Shown: positions 8,682 to 18,560, numbered from the stretch's first letter. The stretch is 64,000 nt of DNA from Marinomonas sp. SBI8L (GCF_001624705.1 NZ_JSEO01000001.1:124001-188000); one strand, 5' to 3'. Translations and numbers: made by a program. The notes: a model not told the origin generated them from the sequence alone.

Positions 8682-10316
8682 ATGTTTAATGCATTAAATA
8701 ATATTCAAATACGTTACAAGCTTTGGGCCATCATAGTACTGATGTCGTTAGGTACTTCAGCCTTAATAGGCGTTTCGCTTTACTCCCTTTATATGACCCA
8801 ATTTCAAGACAGGCAAGATAGAACCAAGGATTTGGTCGAAGTCGCACACAGCACACTAAATCACTATTACCAAAACGCCCTAAAACAAGGAACCAGCCAA
8901 GACTTAGCCAAACAGGAAGCGTTTGAGGTTATTAGAGAGCTACGTTACGAAGGCAAAGAGTACTTCTGGATAAATGACATGAACTCCACCATGTTAATGC
9001 ACCCTATTACTCCGGCTCTCGAAGGCAAAGATATGAGCCAATTTGAAGATGTGAATGGGGTGAGAGTCTTTGCAGAATTCTTAAAAGTCGTCGAAAAAGA
9101 CGGTGCAGGTTTTGTCGATTACATGTGGCCCAAAGCAGGTGAAACAGACGCTACCGCTAAAAACGCCTATGTGAAAGCCTTTGAGCCTTGGAACATTATT
9201 ATCGGTACGGGTGTTTATCTGGACGCCTTACATCAGCAGTTCTTCCATAATCTCATACGTTTTGGCATTGCGGTTATCCTACTGACGCTTTTCATCGGTG
9301 GTACCGCCCTATTCATCATCTATTTAGTCACCTCTCGGGTCATTATGCTTAAAGACATTATGTTAAGTGTTGCCGAGTCAGGAGATCTAACCCAACGTGT
9401 TGATTTTTCGAGCAAAGATGAACTTGGTGTAATGGCCTCGTCTTATAATCAAATGATGGAATCCTTCCAACAAATAGTAAACAAGGTCGGCAGCTCTAGT
9501 TCTCAGCTTGATCATATCGTAGTGCAGTCAAACCAGATCAGCGACAAGACCACACATGGGGTTGAAACCCAACTTAAAGAAACCGAACAAACCGCCAGTG
9601 CTATGCTGCAAATGGCGGCCAGTGCTCAACAAGCTAATGACATTTCCGCCGAGGCAAGTAATAAGGCTCAAGAAGTACAACAACAATCAAAACAAGGTCT
9701 AGCCATTATCACCAGCTCCAACGATAGCATTAAAGGCTTGGCTGAAAATGTCGCCCATGCCACCAACTCTATTCACCAACTTAGAAACAATGTGATGAAT
9801 ATCGAAACCGTGCTTGAGGTAATAGGTCAGGTATCCGATCAAACCAACCTTCTCGCCTTAAATGCCGCTATTGAAGCTGCAAGAGCGGGAGAACAAGGAC
9901 GAGGCTTTGCCGTTGTAGCGGATGAAGTCAGGCACCTAGCTCAAAGATCACAAGGCTCTGCAGTTGAGATTCAAGACATGATAGAAAGTTTGAGGAACCA
10001 AACACTGGCCACGGTAGATATCATGGAAAAAGCACAGACCATGGCCCAAGAAGGGGTTGAGCAAGCTGTGCAGGCAGGCACAAGCTTCTCAGATATTAAC
10101 CATGGCATCAAAGAGATCTCACACTTAAACCAGCAGATCACCTTAGCCTCCCATGAGCAAACCCAAGTGGCCGAAGAGATTAGCCGTAACATAAACAACA
10201 TTAATTCGGTGACTGAAGAGACCTCTCAAGACAATAAGGCGATGGAAAGCAACATCGTAGAATTAAAACAATGCGCTGGCCAACTGAGAAACTTAATCAC
10301 TGAATTCTCAACCTAG
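8682..10316 (+). CDS. Methyl-accepting chemotaxis protein with Cache sensor
   Basis: Membrane chemoreceptor, 544 aa. TM1 is near 14-34, a periplasmic single-Cache domain near 36-190 ([15 protein letters not shown] ... [14 protein letters not shown]), TM2 near 192-215 and a HAMP domain to about 268. The signalling domain has the highly conserved hairpin tip [22 protein letters not shown] near 385-406. Cache_2 domains of this form commonly bind small organic acids. There is no C-terminal CheR/CheB tether pentapeptide. GGATG upstream supports the start. The stop codon TAG lies inside the CCTAGG that begins a repeat fragment, so the last codons may have been reshaped by that insertion. Confidence 0.92.
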   Translation: MFNALNNIQIRYKLWAIIVLMSLGTSALIGVSLYSLYMTQFQDRQDRTKDLVEVAHSTLNHYYQNALKQGTSQDLAKQEAFEVIRELRYEGKEYFWINDMNSTMLMHPITPALEGKDMSQFEDVNGVRVFAEFLKVVEKDGAGFVDYMWPKAGETDATAKNAYVKAFEPWNIIIGTGVYLDALHQQFFHNLIRFGIAVILLTLFIGGTALFIIYLVTSRVIMLKDIMLSVAESGDLTQRVDFSSKDELGVMASSYNQMMESFQQIVNKVGSSSSQLDHIVVQSNQISDKTTHGVETQLKETEQTASAMLQMAASAQQANDISAEASNKAQEVQQQSKQGLAIITSSNDSIKGLAENVAHATNSIHQLRNNVMNIETVLEVIGQVSDQTNLLALNAAIEAARAGEQGRGFAVVADEVRHLAQRSQGSAVEIQDMIESLRNQTLATVDIMEKAQTMAQEGVEQAVQAGTSFSDINHGIKEISHLNQQITLASHEQTQVAEEISRNINNINSVTEETSQDNKAMESNIVELKQCAGQLRNLITEFST

Positions 10317-10365
10317 GTGCTTTTATCCACACGCTGAGGCGGGAGGACTTAATCGTAGGCTCCCA
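10310..10365 (+). repeat. Right-end fragment of the dispersed MITE-like element
   Basis: About 55 bases closely match the right end of the full element at 18217-18509, from its internal CCTAGG to the GCAGG(T/C)TCCC tip. The left part is absent. It begins at the stop codon of the chemoreceptor gene. Confidence 0.8.
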
Positions 10366-10391
10366 CGTATTTAGAAAAGATTAAGCAAAAT

Positions 10392-10430
10392 AAAAAAAGC
10401 GGTTTATCGTATGATTAACCGCTTTTTTAT
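10392..10430 (+). terminator. Intrinsic terminator of the chemoreceptor gene
   Basis: AAAAAAGCGGTT and AACCGCTTTTTT form a long stem around a 12-base loop, followed by T-rich sequence. It stands about 75 bases after the chemoreceptor stop, with the repeat fragment in between. The rest of the 10317-10689 gap holds only the palindrome listed next. Confidence 0.85.
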
Positions 10431-10575
10431 TTTTACACTTTGTCATAGAACTTGCATAAGACTATTTTAGACAGGCAAGATAATAAGATGCGATAGCATG
10501 GCTCGATCGTTTTACCTGAGTAGATGTTTATTTGTTTGTCGATAACCAATTGCTTCCGGCGAAACATATTTTTGC

Positions 10576-10589
10576 AACACCTAGGTGTT
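10576..10589. promoter_or_regulatory. Palindrome upstream of the glycogen locus, possible operator
   Basis: AACACCTAGGTGTT is a perfect 14-bp palindrome about 100 bp before the first gene of the glycogen locus. Its position suits an operator, but no cognate regulator is adjacent. Confidence 0.4.
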
Positions 10590-10689
10590 AATAATAATGA
10601 TTGGCTAAGCACTAAACTGACGCTGACGGCAATTTTTTAGCATTGTTTTTTAGAACTTAAGCGTTTTCTCAAATCAAAGGAACTTACCA

Positions 10690-13600
10690 ATGACGTCTGT
10701 AATACCTGATAAGTTAGAAGCTCTCTATCAACATATTAATCAGGTTATTTTATCTCGGCAGCACCCTGTGACTGGTCTATTTCCTGCCAGTACCAGTATT
10801 AATAACCATGGTAACTATACTGATGCCTGGGTGAGGGATAACGTCTATAGCATTCAAGCTATTTGGGCGCTTTACCTTGCCAATAAACGTAACGGCAACC
10901 CACAAAAACGTGCCTACGAATTAGAGCACTCCTGTATCAAAATGATGCGCGGCCTTTTATCCGCCATGATGAGACAAACTCGCAAGGTAGAAGCGTTTAA
11001 GCACAGCCTTAATCCTGCTGATGCACTACACGCAAAATACGATACAAAAACTGGCTTAGAAGCCGTAGCAGATGATGCTTGGGGCCATTTGCAAATCGAT
11101 GCCACCAGCTTTTATTTATTGATGCTGGCGCAAATGACAAAAGCGGGCTCTAAGATCATTTTCTCCCGCGACGAAGTCAACTTCATCCAAAACTTAATTT
11201 ATTACATTTCAAGAACTTACCGCACTCCTGATTATGGAATTTGGGAGCGAGGCAACAAGGTAAATAATGGTAAAGCAGAGATAAACGCCAGCTCTGTCGG
11301 CATGGCAAAAGCCGCGATGGAAGCGTTAGATGGCCTTAACCTTTTCGGTGATGATGGCCCTAAGTGGGCAGAGATTCACTCCTTTGCTGATGCGGTTGCA
11401 CGAGCGTCATCTGTACTGGCGTCCTTATTGCCAAAAGAGTCCCGCTCTAAAGAGGTCGATAGCGCCCTTTTAAGTATTATTAGCTTCCCTGCTTTTGCCG
11501 TGAGAGACATTAAACTTGCTCGTAAAACACGCCTTGAAATTATCGATAAGCTAGGGGGCGAATACGGCTGTAAGCGCTTCTTACTTGATGGTCACCAAGT
11601 GGCTCTTGAAGATCAAAACCGTATTTATTATGAGTATGATGAACTCATCAACTTTGAGCATATTGAGTCTGAGTGGCCGCTTTTTTTCACTTACCTTTAT
11701 ATCGACCGCTTGTTTGCCAGAGACTGGGAGAGTGCCAATCACTATCGTCGAAAACTAGAAAGCCTGATGATAGAAAAAGATGGTCAAATGTTACTGCCTG
11801 AATTGTATTCTGTCCCCTTTGATAAGGTACAAGCAGAGAAAGAAAATCCAGGTTCTCAAACACGTGTTGCCAATGACAACCTACCGCTTGTGTGGGCCCA
11901 AAGCCTTTACCTTGTGGGTAAAATGCTTGATGAAGAGCTGATAACCACTCGCGACCTTGATCCAATCGGTTTGCATCCAAGACAGCACCAAAAGCCTGCG
12001 GTTAAGACGTCTATGGTCATTTTGGCGCAAACAGAAGCAACCAAAAAACGTCTGCTTGATGCGGGTGTTTTATGCCAAACGCTAGAAGAGATAGCCCCTC
12101 TAAAAGTCATGAGTTGTGAACAGCTTATTGATACTTATCGCCACCTTGGCGTGTCTAGCAGCTTAGGTTTAAGCGGCCGCCCTTCTCGTGCGTTAAACAG
12201 CATGGCGACCTCGCAGCTCTTTTGCATTAATGAGCAGAATTATCTGTGTTTGTCGTGGATTCAAAACGAAGACAAAGACTATCGCAAGCTAGATCCAGAC
12301 TTAATCAAAGACTATATCTGCAACGAATTAGACAGTATTCACGAGCACTGGTATTACCCAGCCAACCCTGTGTTTACCCTCTTTATTGAAGATGCCGTCG
12401 CGGCGATGAAGCACTGTGATCAGCTATTCGAGTTTCTGCGTCAATTGCAGAATCATGAAACAGAAAACTATGACGTTCTGCCTCAATCAGCTAAGAACGC
12501 TTTCAAGTCTGGCATTCGTCGCAGTATTACGCTGGATAAAGATAAAAGCCATTCTTTAGAAGCAAAGCTCAGTGTGCATCAAGCCCCTTGGCCTGTCACT
12601 CAGGACGAGTTTGAACATCCTTCTATGTCCTTAGCATTAAAGTCTAATGATGAACTATTATTGCTCCTTAACCAAAAACCAAACATGACCTTAGCGGTTG
12701 ATTGCTTGCTAGAACTGCATAAGCGCCAAGCCTTGGTGCAAACCATGCCCTTTAGCTCACCAGCGATTACCGCTTATAAAGTGCTTGAATCTGTTTACAC
12801 CCAAGCCCTATTACATGAAAACTGGGGAGCGGTGAGGCAGTTGTTCGCAATTTTAATGCAGCCAACCACAGACCTTGCGACCTATATTGCTGATATCACA
12901 GTACGCCAGCGCCAGCTTATTTTAGGCGAAGCCCATAAGGCCGAGATACATATTCGCAACCCATTACATCAAAATGAAATCTTTGAACTGATAGAGCGAA
13001 TCTCACCTAACCCCATCGCGAAGGTGATTTACCATGAACTTATCGCCATAGCCGGTGCACTCATTCGGGCAAAACCTGACTATTTCAATGGAGTTCGCAC
13101 CATTCGCTTGCATCACTTTGCACTGCTTTGCGCCAAACAAGCTGGTATGGATGAAGGAGAAGATGCGTTTTTAACTTTGGCTCAGCTTTCTCCCCACCAG
13201 CTTTATCGCATATTTGAGCGAGTATTAGATCAAAAGCATCAGGCGCATAATAAAGGTATGTCGGGCTTTTCTTACGGAGAAATGTTCAGCCAAGAGAGAG
13301 ATGAAGATGAGCTAGATATGACAGATCTAGACTGGTTTGATTGGCGTTTAGAGCAAGGTATGATCACCAAGCTACCAGAAACCTTCTTAACCAAAATATG
13401 GTCTGGCCTTAAACATGCAAACCATATTATTTTTGGTGATAAACAAAGTAATACCGTGTTGGATTGCCAGCTTACCTTAAAGTCTATGACCGCAGGGGAA
13501 GATACTTTCGCCCTTTTAATTGAACGTTTAACCTATGACATTCACCCAAGCTGGTACAAGAGCCTGATATTTGAAGCATTAAATGCTTACTTGCTTTACT

Positions 13601-13809
13601 GTGAGACACACCCTGACTGTACTTTCGAAGCCGATGTAAATCTGCCACTGATTGTCAGCCATTGCGTAGAAGAATTTGTACGTCAAAATAGCCATCATGA
13701 TTACTCATTGGCAGAAGAAGAGAATGCCGCTTTAATCGAATTTGCCCAACTTCCACCAAGCAAAATCAACCAGTATTTATTGCTTTCTGTGGCAGCGCTA
13801 CATGGTTAG
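10690..13809 (+). CDS. Phosphorylase kinase alpha/beta subunit-like protein (GH15-related)
   Basis: 1039-aa cytoplasmic protein resembling the regulatory alpha/beta subunits of eukaryotic glycogen phosphorylase kinase. The N-terminal half is a GH15-like alpha/alpha barrel with NYTDAWVRDNVYSIQAIWAL near residues 38-57 and the PHK-type stretch VANDNLPLVWAQSLYLVG near 395-412. A middle segment has the PHK-like GVSSSLGLSGRPSRALNSMA near 495-514. The remaining 500 residues are helical and not recognised. Bacterial homologues exist but their role is not settled; binding a glucan or regulating glycogen turnover is inference. AAGGA supports the start. It leads a locus with glgB and glgX; no protein kinase or glycogen phosphorylase gene is nearby. 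Confidence 0.82.
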   Translation: MTSVIPDKLEALYQHINQVILSRQHPVTGLFPASTSINNHGNYTDAWVRDNVYSIQAIWALYLANKRNGNPQKRAYELEHSCIKMMRGLLSAMMRQTRKVEAFKHSLNPADALHAKYDTKTGLEAVADDAWGHLQIDATSFYLLMLAQMTKAGSKIIFSRDEVNFIQNLIYYISRTYRTPDYGIWERGNKVNNGKAEINASSVGMAKAAMEALDGLNLFGDDGPKWAEIHSFADAVARASSVLASLLPKESRSKEVDSALLSIISFPAFAVRDIKLARKTRLEIIDKLGGEYGCKRFLLDGHQVALEDQNRIYYEYDELINFEHIESEWPLFFTYLYIDRLFARDWESANHYRRKLESLMIEKDGQMLLPELYSVPFDKVQAEKENPGSQTRVANDNLPLVWAQSLYLVGKMLDEELITTRDLDPIGLHPRQHQKPAVKTSMVILAQTEATKKRLLDAGVLCQTLEEIAPLKVMSCEQLIDTYRHLGVSSSLGLSGRPSRALNSMATSQLFCINEQNYLCLSWIQNEDKDYRKLDPDLIKDYICNELDSIHEHWYYPANPVFTLFIEDAVAAMKHCDQLFEFLRQLQNHETENYDVLPQSAKNAFKSGIRRSITLDKDKSHSLEAKLSVHQAPWPVTQDEFEHPSMSLALKSNDELLLLLNQKPNMTLAVDCLLELHKRQALVQTMPFSSPAITAYKVLESVYTQALLHENWGAVRQLFAILMQPTTDLATYIADITVRQRQLILGEAHKAEIHIRNPLHQNEIFELIERISPNPIAKVIYHELIAIAGALIRAKPDYFNGVRTIRLHHFALLCAKQAGMDEGEDAFLTLAQLSPHQLYRIFERVLDQKHQAHNKGMSGFSYGEMFSQERDEDELDMTDLDWFDWRLEQGMITKLPETFLTKIWSGLKHANHIIFGDKQSNTVLDCQLTLKSMTAGEDTFALLIERLTYDIHPSWYKSLIFEALNAYLLYCETHPDCTFEADVNLPLIVSHCVEEFVRQNSHHDYSLAEEENAALIEFAQLPPSKINQYLLLSVAALHG

Positions 13810-13812
13810 CAC

Positions 13813-13845
13813 GCATCAGCCTTAACCCTTGATTAAGGGTGATGC
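13813..13845 (+). terminator. Hairpin between the PHK-like gene and glgB
   Basis: Nested inverted repeats: inner ACCCTT-GATT-AAGGGT and outer GCATC/GATGC, followed by TTTCA. With only a short T tract it may reduce rather than end transcription, or act as an mRNA processing site between the two genes. Confidence 0.4.
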
Positions 13846-13872
13846 TTTCAGATTTAACAGTTGGAGATAGAA

Positions 13873-16047
13873 ATGGATTTACTAGATGATTTGCAACAAG
13901 CCAGATGTGCTGATCCCTTTGCTTGTCTTGGATTACAAGACAACTCAAAGACTAAAGGGTTAAGTCTCACGGTTTGGCAACCTGGCGCTTTGGCGATTGA
14001 TATCCTCGCCCTTGAAGACGACACGTTACTAGGCACCATGGTAAGTAAAGATGATAACGGCCTTTTTTACCTAGACTGGCCTGAGCGAAAAGAGCGTTTT
14101 CATTATCGCCTTAAGATCCAATATCAAGATCATGAACTGATTCGCCTCGACCCCTATCAATTCACAGATACCACCTTTAATGATGTACCGCACCACAGTG
14201 CTACTATGTATCTTAATCAGGGGGCTAATCCCGCTTTCTGTCAGGTTAGTGATGAACTTAGAATCGATGGCACTCGCTTTTGTGTGTATGCCCCAGCTGC
14301 TCGCTCTATTAGTGTGGTGGGGGACTTTAATGCTTGGGATGGCCGTGCTCATCCTATGGCCAGCAGCGGCGAAGGTCTATGGCGTTTATTTATTCCAGAC
14401 GTGGGCACAGGTCAAAAGTACAAATATGAAATAAGAGATAAGCATGGGGAACTCATTCCTCATAAAACAGACCCTTATGCCAGATTAATTGAGCAATACC
14501 CTTCTTTTTCCAGTGTAACTTGGGATAACGGACAATATGCTTGGCAAGACAAAAGCTGGATGTCCCAAGAAAAGCCTGATCATTACCACAAGGCAATGAG
14601 TATCTATGAAGTGCATTTAGGCTCTTGGCGTCGCAAACATGGACAGCCTTTGACCTTTCGTGAGCATGCTGACGAACTGGTAAATTATGTAAAAGAGATG
14701 GCCTACACCCATGTAGAGTTATTACCTGTGTCCGAGCATCCGTTTGATGGCTCCTGGGGTTATCAGCCGGTTGGGCTTTATGCGGTAACCTCTCGCTTTG
14801 GTAACCCTGATGACTTTAAGTTCTTAGTGGATAAATTCCACCAAGCAGGCATAGGTGTGATTGTCGATTGGGTACCTGCACACTTCCCGGCAGACAGCCA
14901 TGGCTTAGCCAACTTTGATGGGGATAAGCAGTACGAATACCCAGATCCTAAAAAAGGTTTTCACCCTGAATGGCAATCTTTAATCTATGACTTTGGTAAA
15001 GAGCATGTGGTGAACTACCTCATCAGTAATGCGGTTTACTGGTTAGAAGAATTCCATATTGATGGTTTACGAGTCGATGCTGTCGCCTCTATGTTGTATC
15101 TGGATTACTCACGAGAAGAAGGGGAATGGATTCCTAATGTGGATGGTGGTAATCATAACTACGAAGCCATTAGCTTTTTACGTCGCCTTAATGAAACCAT
15201 TTACCTCAACCATCCTCGCTGCTTTACCGTAGCGGAAGAGTCTACCGCCTTTGCTGGTGTCTCAAAGCCTACCTACCTTGATGGGCTTGGTTTTGGTTTT
15301 AAATGGAATATGGGCTGGATGAATGACTCCCTTCAATACATATCTAAAGATCCAATTCACCGTCAATATCACCATGGAGAAATGACCTTCTCCTTAGCCT
15401 ATGCCTTCGACGAGCAGTTTGTATTGCCCTTGTCTCATGATGAAGTGGTACATGGTAAAGGCTCTATGCTAACCAAGATGCCAGGGGATACTTGGCAACA
15501 GTTCGCTAACCTGAGAGCCTTTACGGCTTATATGTATTTCCATCCGGGTAAGAAGCTTAATTTCATGGGTAATGAACTTGCTCAAGGTAGAGAGTGGAAT
15601 CATGATACGAGTCTAGATTGGCACTTATTAGACATAGATTACCACCAAGCTCAACAGTCCCTTTGCCGAGACCTTAACCAGCTTTACCAAGATGAAGCCG
15701 CATTGCATTACGACCATAGTTATCAAGGCTTTGAGTGGATAAGCTATGATGATAAAGGCAACAGCATTCTAAGCTTTATCCGCCGCGCCAAAGACTCTGA
15801 TGAAAAGATAGTCGTACTCATCAATTTCACGCCAAACCCACACAATGAATACCGAGTGGGTGTGCCTGACGAAGGTGAGTATCAAATGGTATTTAATACG
15901 GATGCTGAGCACTATAAAGGTAGTCAGTACCCAGTTCCGACAAGTTGTAACACAGACGCTATTGCGAGCCATGGTAAAGATCAAAGCCTTTGCCTACAGG
16001 TTCCGCCTCTTGCAGCAATTGCGCTTAAGCTTAAGCTTAAGGCTTAG
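13873..16047 (+). CDS. glgB: 1,4-alpha-glucan branching enzyme GlgB
   Basis: Creates alpha-1,6 branches in glycogen (GH13 family), 724 aa, normal length. An N-terminal beta-sandwich is followed by a CBM48 domain (about 125-215, VVGDFNAWDGRAHPM) and the GH13 barrel. Catalytic residues visible are nucleophile D402 in DGLRVDAVAS, the acid/base Glu at 455/456 in VAEEST and transition-state D523 in SHDEVVHGKGS. The ATG at 13873 is preceded by GGAG; a TTG at 13861 would add four residues. It lies 63 bp after the PHK-like gene and 73 bp before glgX, same strand. Confidence 0.96.
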   Translation: MDLLDDLQQARCADPFACLGLQDNSKTKGLSLTVWQPGALAIDILALEDDTLLGTMVSKDDNGLFYLDWPERKERFHYRLKIQYQDHELIRLDPYQFTDTTFNDVPHHSATMYLNQGANPAFCQVSDELRIDGTRFCVYAPAARSISVVGDFNAWDGRAHPMASSGEGLWRLFIPDVGTGQKYKYEIRDKHGELIPHKTDPYARLIEQYPSFSSVTWDNGQYAWQDKSWMSQEKPDHYHKAMSIYEVHLGSWRRKHGQPLTFREHADELVNYVKEMAYTHVELLPVSEHPFDGSWGYQPVGLYAVTSRFGNPDDFKFLVDKFHQAGIGVIVDWVPAHFPADSHGLANFDGDKQYEYPDPKKGFHPEWQSLIYDFGKEHVVNYLISNAVYWLEEFHIDGLRVDAVASMLYLDYSREEGEWIPNVDGGNHNYEAISFLRRLNETIYLNHPRCFTVAEESTAFAGVSKPTYLDGLGFGFKWNMGWMNDSLQYISKDPIHRQYHHGEMTFSLAYAFDEQFVLPLSHDEVVHGKGSMLTKMPGDTWQQFANLRAFTAYMYFHPGKKLNFMGNELAQGREWNHDTSLDWHLLDIDYHQAQQSLCRDLNQLYQDEAALHYDHSYQGFEWISYDDKGNSILSFIRRAKDSDEKIVVLINFTPNPHNEYRVGVPDEGEYQMVFNTDAEHYKGSQYPVPTSCNTDAIASHGKDQSLCLQVPPLAAIALKLKLKA

Positions 16048-16120
16048 CGAAGCAATCCTTGTACAGGCCCTTTTCAATGAAAAGGGCAAACAAGCCAGCA
16101 AGGATAAAACAGGTAGATAA

Positions 16121-18208
16121 ATGCAGAACCAAAAACCTCAAAACCAGTATATTCAAACACCCGGGCACCCTCACCCACTGGGAGCAAGCCTCACTGAGAC
16201 AGGTGTCAATTTTGCGATTTACTCTCATCACGCCAAACAAGTTAGCCTTTGTTTGTTTGCTTCAGACGATCAAGAAAGCGAGCTCCAAATAGCCCTCAAG
16301 CAAAAGACACAAGGTATTTGGCATGCAGAGATACACGGTCTAAAAGACGGCCAATTGTATGGCTATCGTATTGATGGGGAGTTTAATCCCAAAGAGCAGC
16401 ACCTCTTTAATCCTCATAAGTTGCTACTCGATCCTTATGCGAAAAAGCTCAGCGGCAAGCTCCATTGGCATCCAGATCAAAGCGCTATGCTAAAGACAGG
16501 CACAATGAATACGCAAGATTCAGCTCACTCAGTACCTAAATGCATTGTTAGCCAGCAAGGTGAAAAAGCCACGCAAGCCCTTAGTAAAAAGATAAAAGCA
16601 GAAAGTCGTAGTCTTTACGAACTCCATATTAAAGGTTTTAGCCAACAGCTAGACATAGATGAGAGACTCAAAGGTAAGTACCTAGGCCTCATTGAGCCTA
16701 AAAGCCTAGCGCATCTAAAAGCCTTAGGGGTTACCAGCTTACAAATAATGCCTTGCTTCGCCTTTGCCAGTGAGCTGCGCTTACAAGCGCTCGGGCTTAC
16801 AAACTATTGGGGCTACAACCCAATCAACTTTTTCACACCTGATTATGAGTATGCCATTGAAGATCCTGTGGCCGAATTTAAGCTCATGGTAGAAGGCTTA
16901 CATAAAGCAGGCTTTGAGGTCATCTTAGATGTGGTTTATAACCACACCTACGAAGGGGAGCTAGACCAAGCAAATGTCAGCTTTAAGGGAATCGATAACA
17001 AGAGCTACTACCGCTCAGAACAAGGTGAATATTTAAACTTCACAGGCTGCGGCAACTGTTTTGATACTTACCACCCAAAGAGCATTCAGCTCATTATGGA
17101 CAGCATGCGTTATTGGCTAGAAGTAATGGGAGTAGATGGTTTCCGCTTTGACCTTGGGGTCGATCTTGGCCGAACTCAACATGGCTTTGATAGCCGAGCG
17201 CCTTTATTAAGCGCCATGCTACAAGACCCTATCATCTCACAAGCTTGTCTCATTTCTGAACCTTGGGATATAGGACCAGATGGCTATCAACTCGGCCAAT
17301 TCCCGACTACCTTTTTAGAATGTAATGATAAATACAGAGATAACATCAAACGCTTTTGGCGTGGAGATACAGCCCAAGTGCAAGAGTTTGCAACACGCAT
17401 TATGGGGTCTCGAGATATCTTTCATAAAGGTCATAAAAGCGCGGTGCAGTCGGTTAACTATGTCTGCTATCACGATGGTTTTACCTTACACGATTTAGTG
17501 AGCTATGAGAGTCGACACAACCTCGCCAACCAAGAGAGTAACCGTGATGGTCATGGGGAAAATATTAGTCGAAACTTTGGTCATGAAGGGGAAACCGACA
17601 AGGATCAAATTAACCAAGAGCGTCTCAATCAGCAAAGCTGCTTGATCGCTACTCTCCTTTTAAGCCAAGGCACGCCTCACATTTTAGCAGGGGATGAGCT
17701 ATCCAATACGCAAATGGGCAATAACAACGCCTATTGCCAAGATAATGAAATCTCTTGGTTAGATTGGAAAACATCAGCAAAGCGCAATCTGCTAGAAAGC
17801 CAAATAAGTCAGCTTTTAGCCCTGAGAAAGCAGCATCCAATTTTGGCCGAATGCCGCCTTGAAGATGACGCGCTTTTTCATCATGACATTAAAGACAATG
17901 TTATCTGGCTCAATCAAAAAAACGAACCAATGACACATGATGATTGGCACCAAGAAGACAGAGATTTTATCTCTTTGATTCTTGAGAGGCGCAAGGATGC
18001 AGGTAGCTTAGACAGGCTCTGGTTAGGCTTTTATCGAGGCGGCCTGGTTAATGCACCATCTGATAAAGGAAATCGTTTAGCTGACTCACCGCTTGAAATA
18101 CCACTCAAATGGCAAACTAAATTGCTCTTTGGCACTCAAGGTGTAAGTCTGGATGACACTAGCCTTAAGTGTGCTCATGCATCTGTTTTTGTGGCCCAAC
18201 TAAGCTAA
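16121..18208 (+). CDS. glgX: Glycogen debranching enzyme GlgX
   Basis: Isoamylase-type GH13 enzyme that removes alpha-1,6 side chains from limit dextrin, 695 aa (E. coli GlgX is about 657). The N-terminal CBM48 domain begins TPGHPHPLGASLTETGVNF. Catalytic residues: D344 in DGFRFDLGVD, E380 in ISEPWDIGPDGYQ, D452 in CYHDGFTLHDL. The isoamylase-type VVYNHTYEG region is also present. Last gene of the locus; glgA, glgC and glgP are not in the window and must lie elsewhere or be missing. A full mobile-element-like repeat starts nine bases after its stop. Confidence 0.93.
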   Translation: MQNQKPQNQYIQTPGHPHPLGASLTETGVNFAIYSHHAKQVSLCLFASDDQESELQIALKQKTQGIWHAEIHGLKDGQLYGYRIDGEFNPKEQHLFNPHKLLLDPYAKKLSGKLHWHPDQSAMLKTGTMNTQDSAHSVPKCIVSQQGEKATQALSKKIKAESRSLYELHIKGFSQQLDIDERLKGKYLGLIEPKSLAHLKALGVTSLQIMPCFAFASELRLQALGLTNYWGYNPINFFTPDYEYAIEDPVAEFKLMVEGLHKAGFEVILDVVYNHTYEGELDQANVSFKGIDNKSYYRSEQGEYLNFTGCGNCFDTYHPKSIQLIMDSMRYWLEVMGVDGFRFDLGVDLGRTQHGFDSRAPLLSAMLQDPIISQACLISEPWDIGPDGYQLGQFPTTFLECNDKYRDNIKRFWRGDTAQVQEFATRIMGSRDIFHKGHKSAVQSVNYVCYHDGFTLHDLVSYESRHNLANQESNRDGHGENISRNFGHEGETDKDQINQERLNQQSCLIATLLLSQGTPHILAGDELSNTQMGNNNAYCQDNEISWLDWKTSAKRNLLESQISQLLALRKQHPILAECRLEDDALFHHDIKDNVIWLNQKNEPMTHDDWHQEDRDFISLILERRKDAGSLDRLWLGFYRGGLVNAPSDKGNRLADSPLEIPLKWQTKLLFGTQGVSLDDTSLKCAHASVFVAQLS

Positions 18209-18216
18209 GGCGCTCT

Positions 18217-18509
18217 CTAGGGAACCTACGATTAAGTCACCTCTTCTCAGTCTTTTCAGAAAAAGCGTCAAGCAAGGCGTCACTTTGACGTAATGTAGGC
18301 ACCTTTCAAAAAGGGACAACACAGGGTGACGCTTTTTCTGAAATGCCGTTTAGGTATTCTTCAAAGACCCGAAGGGCGTGGTCTAAAAGCCCTATCTTTA
18401 AGTTGAGGGCCTTATCAATAGAATAACTATTAAGTTACGCCCCTCGCCATAAACCTAGGCGCTTTTATCCACACGCTGAGGCGGGAGGACTTATTCGCAG
18501 GTTCCCTAG
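18217..18509. mobile_element. MITE-like non-autonomous element, copy 1
   Basis: About 293 bp with no credible gene. Left tip CTAGGGAACCTACGATTAAG and the reverse complement of the right tip, CTAGGGAACCTGCGAATAAG, form a roughly 20-bp terminal inverted repeat. Both ends carry TA, consistent with TA target duplication as in Tc1/IS630-type transposition. A second internal inverted repeat (CAGAAAAAGCGTCA and TGACGCTTTTTCTG) lies around 18250 and 18330. A full-length relative is at 62711-62979. No transposase with matching ends is in the window. Confidence 0.8.
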
Positions 18510-18560
18510 AATAGAAAGCTAAAATAAAGAGCAAAAAAGCAGAGAGAGAAAGGAAAGACT

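Noticed and set aside
16013-16050. Repeated CTTAAG at the glgB 3' end
   Set aside because: A short Lys/Leu codon repeat (LKLKLKA) within the gene; too brief to be a repeat element.
15845-16292. Short open frames at the glgB/glgX junction
   Set aside because: They lie in other frames of glgB and glgX, which have full catalytic motifs; no independent support.
18300-18420. Possible structured non-coding RNA within the MITE-like element
   Set aside because: The internal inverted repeat alone explains the potential fold; no promoter or conserved RNA motif is seen.
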